The position numbers and the translations under genes were made by a program. A DNA stretch of 64,000 bases from Emcibacteraceae bacterium (GTDB taxonomy: Bacteria; Pseudomonadota; Alphaproteobacteria; Sphingomonadales; Emcibacteraceae), in contig JAWKXO010000001.1 in the NCBI GenBank assembly GCA_041396985.1, positions 744,001 through 808,000 of the forward strand, written 5' to 3'. Every line of letters begins with the position of its first letter. The first letter of the stretch is position 1. The notes beneath the pieces are model-generated. The model ran no database searches. It had not been told where the DNA came from and saw only the letters and a list, made by a program, of their open reading frames with translations. Shown here piece by piece: positions 61,558 to 64,000 of the stretch.

Positions 61558-61884
61558 CTTTTCTAAAATTTAATAGTTGCTAACGTAATCCAGATTTTGG
61601 GTTATAGAGTGCTGAATATACACTATCCAGATTAGTAAATCATTCAAACGTCCAAGATGCGCCTATAGAGCAGCTCGAAAGAATAGCTAGACTCCATCAT
61701 AGAACGTCATAGTAAACTATATTTTGAAATACGTCTCCCACGCAATGCATTTGATATACATACAATACCACTTTCAAATGGGTTAGCATTAAATATACAT
61801 CTTTCATTGACATACGTCATTAAAAACGTTATATACGTATATATGTACGTAATTTATCAATATTGAACTATTAAAGGAATATGA
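61558..61884. other. AT-rich non-coding junction after tRNA-Thr (327 bp)
   Basis: No gene is seen. Near 61654-61677 a stretch resembles the start of tRNA-Thr (AAGATGC ... CTATAG), and ATCCAGATT occurs twice (near 61590 and 61625). The last 80 bases form the promoter-operator of the cassette. No integrase fragment or clear att duplication is visible. Confidence 0.5.
61807..61850 (+). promoter_or_regulatory. Promoter with clustered ACGT-core repeats (candidate autoregulatory operator)
   Basis: TTGACA (61807-61812), 17-base spacer, TATATA (61830-61835). Pentamers TACGT at 61813, AACGT at 61825, TACGT at 61834 and TACGT at 61846 sit in and around it, with the 12-bp palindrome ATATACGTATAT at 61831-61842 covering the -10. 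Ribbon-helix-helix repressors bind such short repeated half-sites; the first gene encodes one. Confidence 0.6.
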
Positions 61885-62640
61885 ATGAAACCCAAAACAG
61901 AAAGATTTGAAATGCGCCTTGATCAGGAGACGCTGGATAGTGTTGATCAATGGCGATTACAACAGCAGGATTCACCTTCACGCGCTGAAACAATCAGAAG
62001 ATTAATTCGCGTAGGTTTAGGTGTAACTGCAGGGAAAGAAGTCAAAATTGGAAAGGAAGTCAAAATTGGGAAAGAAATTGAAATTAGAGACGGTGAAAAA
62101 CTAATAATTATGATGCTTAGCGATTTGTATAAGCATCATAAAGTGATAAATGGAGAGATTGACGCTGATTTCGTAAATGCATCAATTCGTGGAGGACACT
62201 ATTGGGGTTTGGATTGGGAGTATCCCGGATTATTCCATGGACATATGGATAAAAATTCGGTTGTTTCTGAAGTGGTCGATATACTGGATATGTGGTCACT
62301 TATTGAAAGTGCACATTCAAAGTTATCGAAACAAGACAAAGAAAAGGTTGAAAAAGAAGCAGAGCCATTTGGAAGGAATGTCATTTTCCCAGGGTTTGAT
62401 GGTAATTATGAAAGTGAATATTACAGTGTGGCTCGTTTTTTAATTCATGACATGAAGAGATTTCTAACTTTCGAGAAGAGAGACCTTAACTCACATGCAC
62501 CTCTGATTTCAGCGTATAAGAGAATGCTAACTGTATTCAAGCCTATACGAAATAATCTAATTGGCGCAGAACTCAATCGTTCACAAATTATAGCAGTATT
62601 GAAAGCTATGATTCACCCAGATCAAAGAAAAGAAAGATAA
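61885..62640 (+). CDS. Ribbon-helix-helix / YfbU-domain fusion protein
   Basis: A 251-residue protein with an N-terminal ribbon-helix-helix (about 5-45; TERFEMRLDQETLDSVDQW then SRAETIRRLIRVGL), a hexapeptide repeat linker GKEVKI-GKEVKI-GKEIEI (residues 50-67), and a YfbU-like domain (about 70-245). The latter shows VVDILDMWSLIESAHSKL, then FPGFDGNYESEYY and the late YKRMLTVFKP, in the same order as E. coli YfbU, whose function is not established. ATG at 61885 has AGGA six bases upstream; an ATG at 61881 is out of frame. Probably a DNA-binding regulator of its own cassette; toxin or effector-linked functions are possible but not shown. Confidence 0.75.
   Translation: MKPKTERFEMRLDQETLDSVDQWRLQQQDSPSRAETIRRLIRVGLGVTAGKEVKIGKEVKIGKEIEIRDGEKLIIMMLSDLYKHHKVINGEIDADFVNASIRGGHYWGLDWEYPGLFHGHMDKNSVVSEVVDILDMWSLIESAHSKLSKQDKEKVEKEAEPFGRNVIFPGFDGNYESEYYSVARFLIHDMKRFLTFEKRDLNSHAPLISAYKRMLTVFKPIRNNLIGAELNRSQIIAVLKAMIHPDQRKER
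62032..62085 (+). repeat. Three 18-bp in-frame tandem repeats within the RHH-YfbU gene
   Basis: Three near-identical 18-bp units (62032-62049, 62050-62067, 62068-62085) encode GKEVKI, GKEVKI, GKEIEI, linking the DNA-binding and YfbU parts. The unit number could vary by slippage. Confidence 0.8.
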
Positions 62641-62694
62641 TGTATATATGAATTATCTAATTTATTTGCATTTTCCGGAAAGAAAGTAAAAGAG

Positions 62695-62865
62695 ATGATT
62701 TTAAAAGAATATATTTGTGTTAAGTGTAAAAGGAGGTTTCACGTTGAGATATTAGAAGATGGTGAGCCGTTGCCACCAGGAACCGTACCAACCAAACCAC
62801 AATGTGTTTGTGGCAGTTTTGCATTAATTGACCCTACTGAAGTTATAGAGAAACAGGATTATTAA
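62695..62865 (+). CDS. Small zinc-ribbon-like protein, unknown function
   Basis: A 56-residue open frame beginning MILKEYICVKCKRRFHVEIL, with CxxC at residues 8-11 and CVC near the middle (PQCVCGSF), the pattern of a treble-clef or zinc-ribbon knuckle, and an acidic C-terminus. Its stop overlaps the ATG of the next gene by one base (TAATG), a sign of real translation and coupling. The start has only a weak purine-rich upstream stretch. The family is not recognised. Confidence 0.68.
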   Translation: MILKEYICVKCKRRFHVEILEDGEPLPPGTVPTKPQCVCGSFALIDPTEVIEKQDY

Positions 62866-63959
62866 TGAAGATATTTATAAGCTCTCTAATAAATAATATG
62901 GAGTCGCAAAGAGTGTCGGCTGCGACTGCAATTAACGATCTAGGACACGAACCGATTAGAGCCGAAAGTTACCCTGCGTCTCCAGACTCTCCACAATCAG
63001 CATGTCTGTCAGGAGTTAGAGACTCTGATCTTGTTATATTAATTTTAGGTGAAAAATATGGCTTTATTCAGGATTCTGGCTTATCTGCCACACACGAAGA
63101 ATACAGAGAAGCTAAAGAGAGAAAACCAGTATTAGCATTTATTCAAACAGGAGTTGATTTTGATAAAAAACAAAGCGCTTTTGTTGAAGAAGTTCAAGAT
63201 TGGAGTTCAGGTCAGTACACTGCCTCATTTGAAGATTTATCAAGTTTAAGATCTACAATTACGCGTTCAATACATGAATGGGAATTATCCCAAGCATCAG
63301 GACCTATAGATTCAGAGCAAACTCTTTCAGAGGCTTTATCACTCTTTGCTGTGGAAGAAGTAAGTTATGGAGGGTTGTCTCCTCAATTATGGGTTGTAGT
63401 TTCCGGCGCTCCGACACAATCAATATTAAGACCAAGTGAATTAGAAAATAAAGATTTGATCGATTGGTTACAAAGAGAAGCTTTATTTGGCAAGGCCCGT
63501 GTGTTTAATAACGGCGAAGGGATAAAACCCTCAATCAAAGGTCATAATCTCATATTAAAGCAACTTTCTAATTCCGTACTCATCAACGAAAGAGTTACAA
63601 TATCAGTTCGAGTAGCTTTAGGCACCACTACAAGAGGGATGATGGTAATTATTGAAGAAGATCTTTTGGAAAAGATAATTTGCTCTCTTAAATATACCTC
63701 TTCGGTCTTAGACCATATAGATTCTCAAAGTAGGATTTCCCATGTAGTAATTGCTGCGGCAGTAGTAAATGCCAATTATTTCGCTTGGAAAACAAGAGCG
63801 GAGCATCATGAGCATCCTAACACTGCTTCGATTAATATGACTGAACCTCAAGTTAAGCACTTTAATCCTCCACATAAACCTAGAGGATCACTTCGCATGC
63901 AGCCTGAAAATTTAGCAGAAGACATTCTTGCATTGCTAAAACGAGGCGTACGCACTTAA
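62865..63959 (+). CDS. DUF4062-domain protein with an unrecognised C-terminal domain
   Basis: A 364-residue soluble protein. Residues 1-95 match DUF4062: MKIFISSLINNMESQRVSAA, then LGHEPIRAESYPASPDSPQSACLSGV, DLVILILGEKYGFI and SATHEEYREAKERKPVLAFIQ. DUF4062 occurs at the N-terminus of various effector-like and NTPase proteins and its role is not settled; the position of the Glu in THEEY resembles the catalytic Glu of TIR/nucleoside-deoxyribosyltransferase folds, which is inference. The remaining 220 residues have no recognised family and no P-loop, membrane segment or nuclease motif that I can see. The ATG overlaps the preceding stop. Confidence 0.78.
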   Translation: MKIFISSLINNMESQRVSAATAINDLGHEPIRAESYPASPDSPQSACLSGVRDSDLVILILGEKYGFIQDSGLSATHEEYREAKERKPVLAFIQTGVDFDKKQSAFVEEVQDWSSGQYTASFEDLSSLRSTITRSIHEWELSQASGPIDSEQTLSEALSLFAVEEVSYGGLSPQLWVVVSGAPTQSILRPSELENKDLIDWLQREALFGKARVFNNGEGIKPSIKGHNLILKQLSNSVLINERVTISVRVALGTTTRGMMVIIEEDLLEKIICSLKYTSSVLDHIDSQSRISHVVIAAAVVNANYFAWKTRAEHHEHPNTASINMTEPQVKHFNPPHKPRGSLRMQPENLAEDILALLKRGVRT

Positions 63960-64000
63960 CTCTATTAGAGATGATACTAATTCTACTAGACTTTTTAACT

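Noticed and set aside
62032..62085. CRISPR-like or microsatellite repeat
   Set aside because: Units are contiguous with no spacers and in frame, so this is a protein repeat.
61558..64000. Complete integrative element with att sites
   Set aside because: No integrase and no repeat of the tRNA 3' end is seen before the window ends; only the tRNA-adjacent position and composition suggest it.

Overview
The window reads as chromosomal DNA of an alphaproteobacterium with a moderate-to-low GC content (low forties per cent by eye). Lineage clues are a MipZ-type division ATPase, a DUF1489 protein, an ATP12-family F1 assembly chaperone, a PccAB propionyl-CoA carboxylase, and the order secY-adk-rpsM-rpsK-rpoA-rplQ with no rpsD or rpmJ. 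The exact order or genus cannot be fixed from sequence reading alone.

Positions 1-28,000 hold mixed housekeeping genes, mostly on the minus strand. In order: clpA (cut by the window edge) with clpS; a mipZ / J-domain / phosphohexomutase operon; a membrane-anchored glucosaminidase; DUF1489 and mgtE; a class V aminotransferase. Next is a peptide-hydrolysis operon: a degenerate metallo-beta-lactamase-like protein, two tandem M19 dipeptidase lipoproteins, a DppA-like D-aminopeptidase, DUF1330 and a YajG-like lipoprotein. Then tRNA-Leu, a very short FliN, lipB, acyP, pccA, and a pccB interrupted by an in-frame TAA. The block ends with atp12, a HAD phosphatase, an RluC-type synthase, crcB, cfa, rarA, a Deg protease and class II fba.

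Positions 28,100-60,350 are one long minus-strand information-processing block. In transcription order (right to left) it runs tRNA-Tyr, tRNA-Gly, tuf, tRNA-Trp, secE, nusG, rplKAJL, rpoBC, a terminator, then rpsL, rpsG, fusA, a second tuf, the complete S10 and spc operons ending secY-adk, and a separately promoted rpsM-rpsK-rpoA-rplQ with a strong terminator. Several consensus-like sigma-70 promoters, r-protein leaders and terminators are visible. A notable detail is a GAAA-capped hairpin lying exactly between the Shine-Dalgarno sequence and the start codon of rpsJ.

Positions 60,390-64,000 contain divergent promoters, rlmB and tRNA-Thr. Immediately past the tRNA 3' end the DNA turns AT-rich and holds a three-gene cassette: a ribbon-helix-helix/YfbU fusion, a 56-residue zinc-ribbon-like protein, and a DUF4062 protein whose start overlaps the previous stop. 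A promoter packed with repeated ACGT-core sites precedes it. This cassette looks like accessory DNA at a tRNA gene and is the best candidate for an undescribed system, possibly stress response or defence; that function is inference only.
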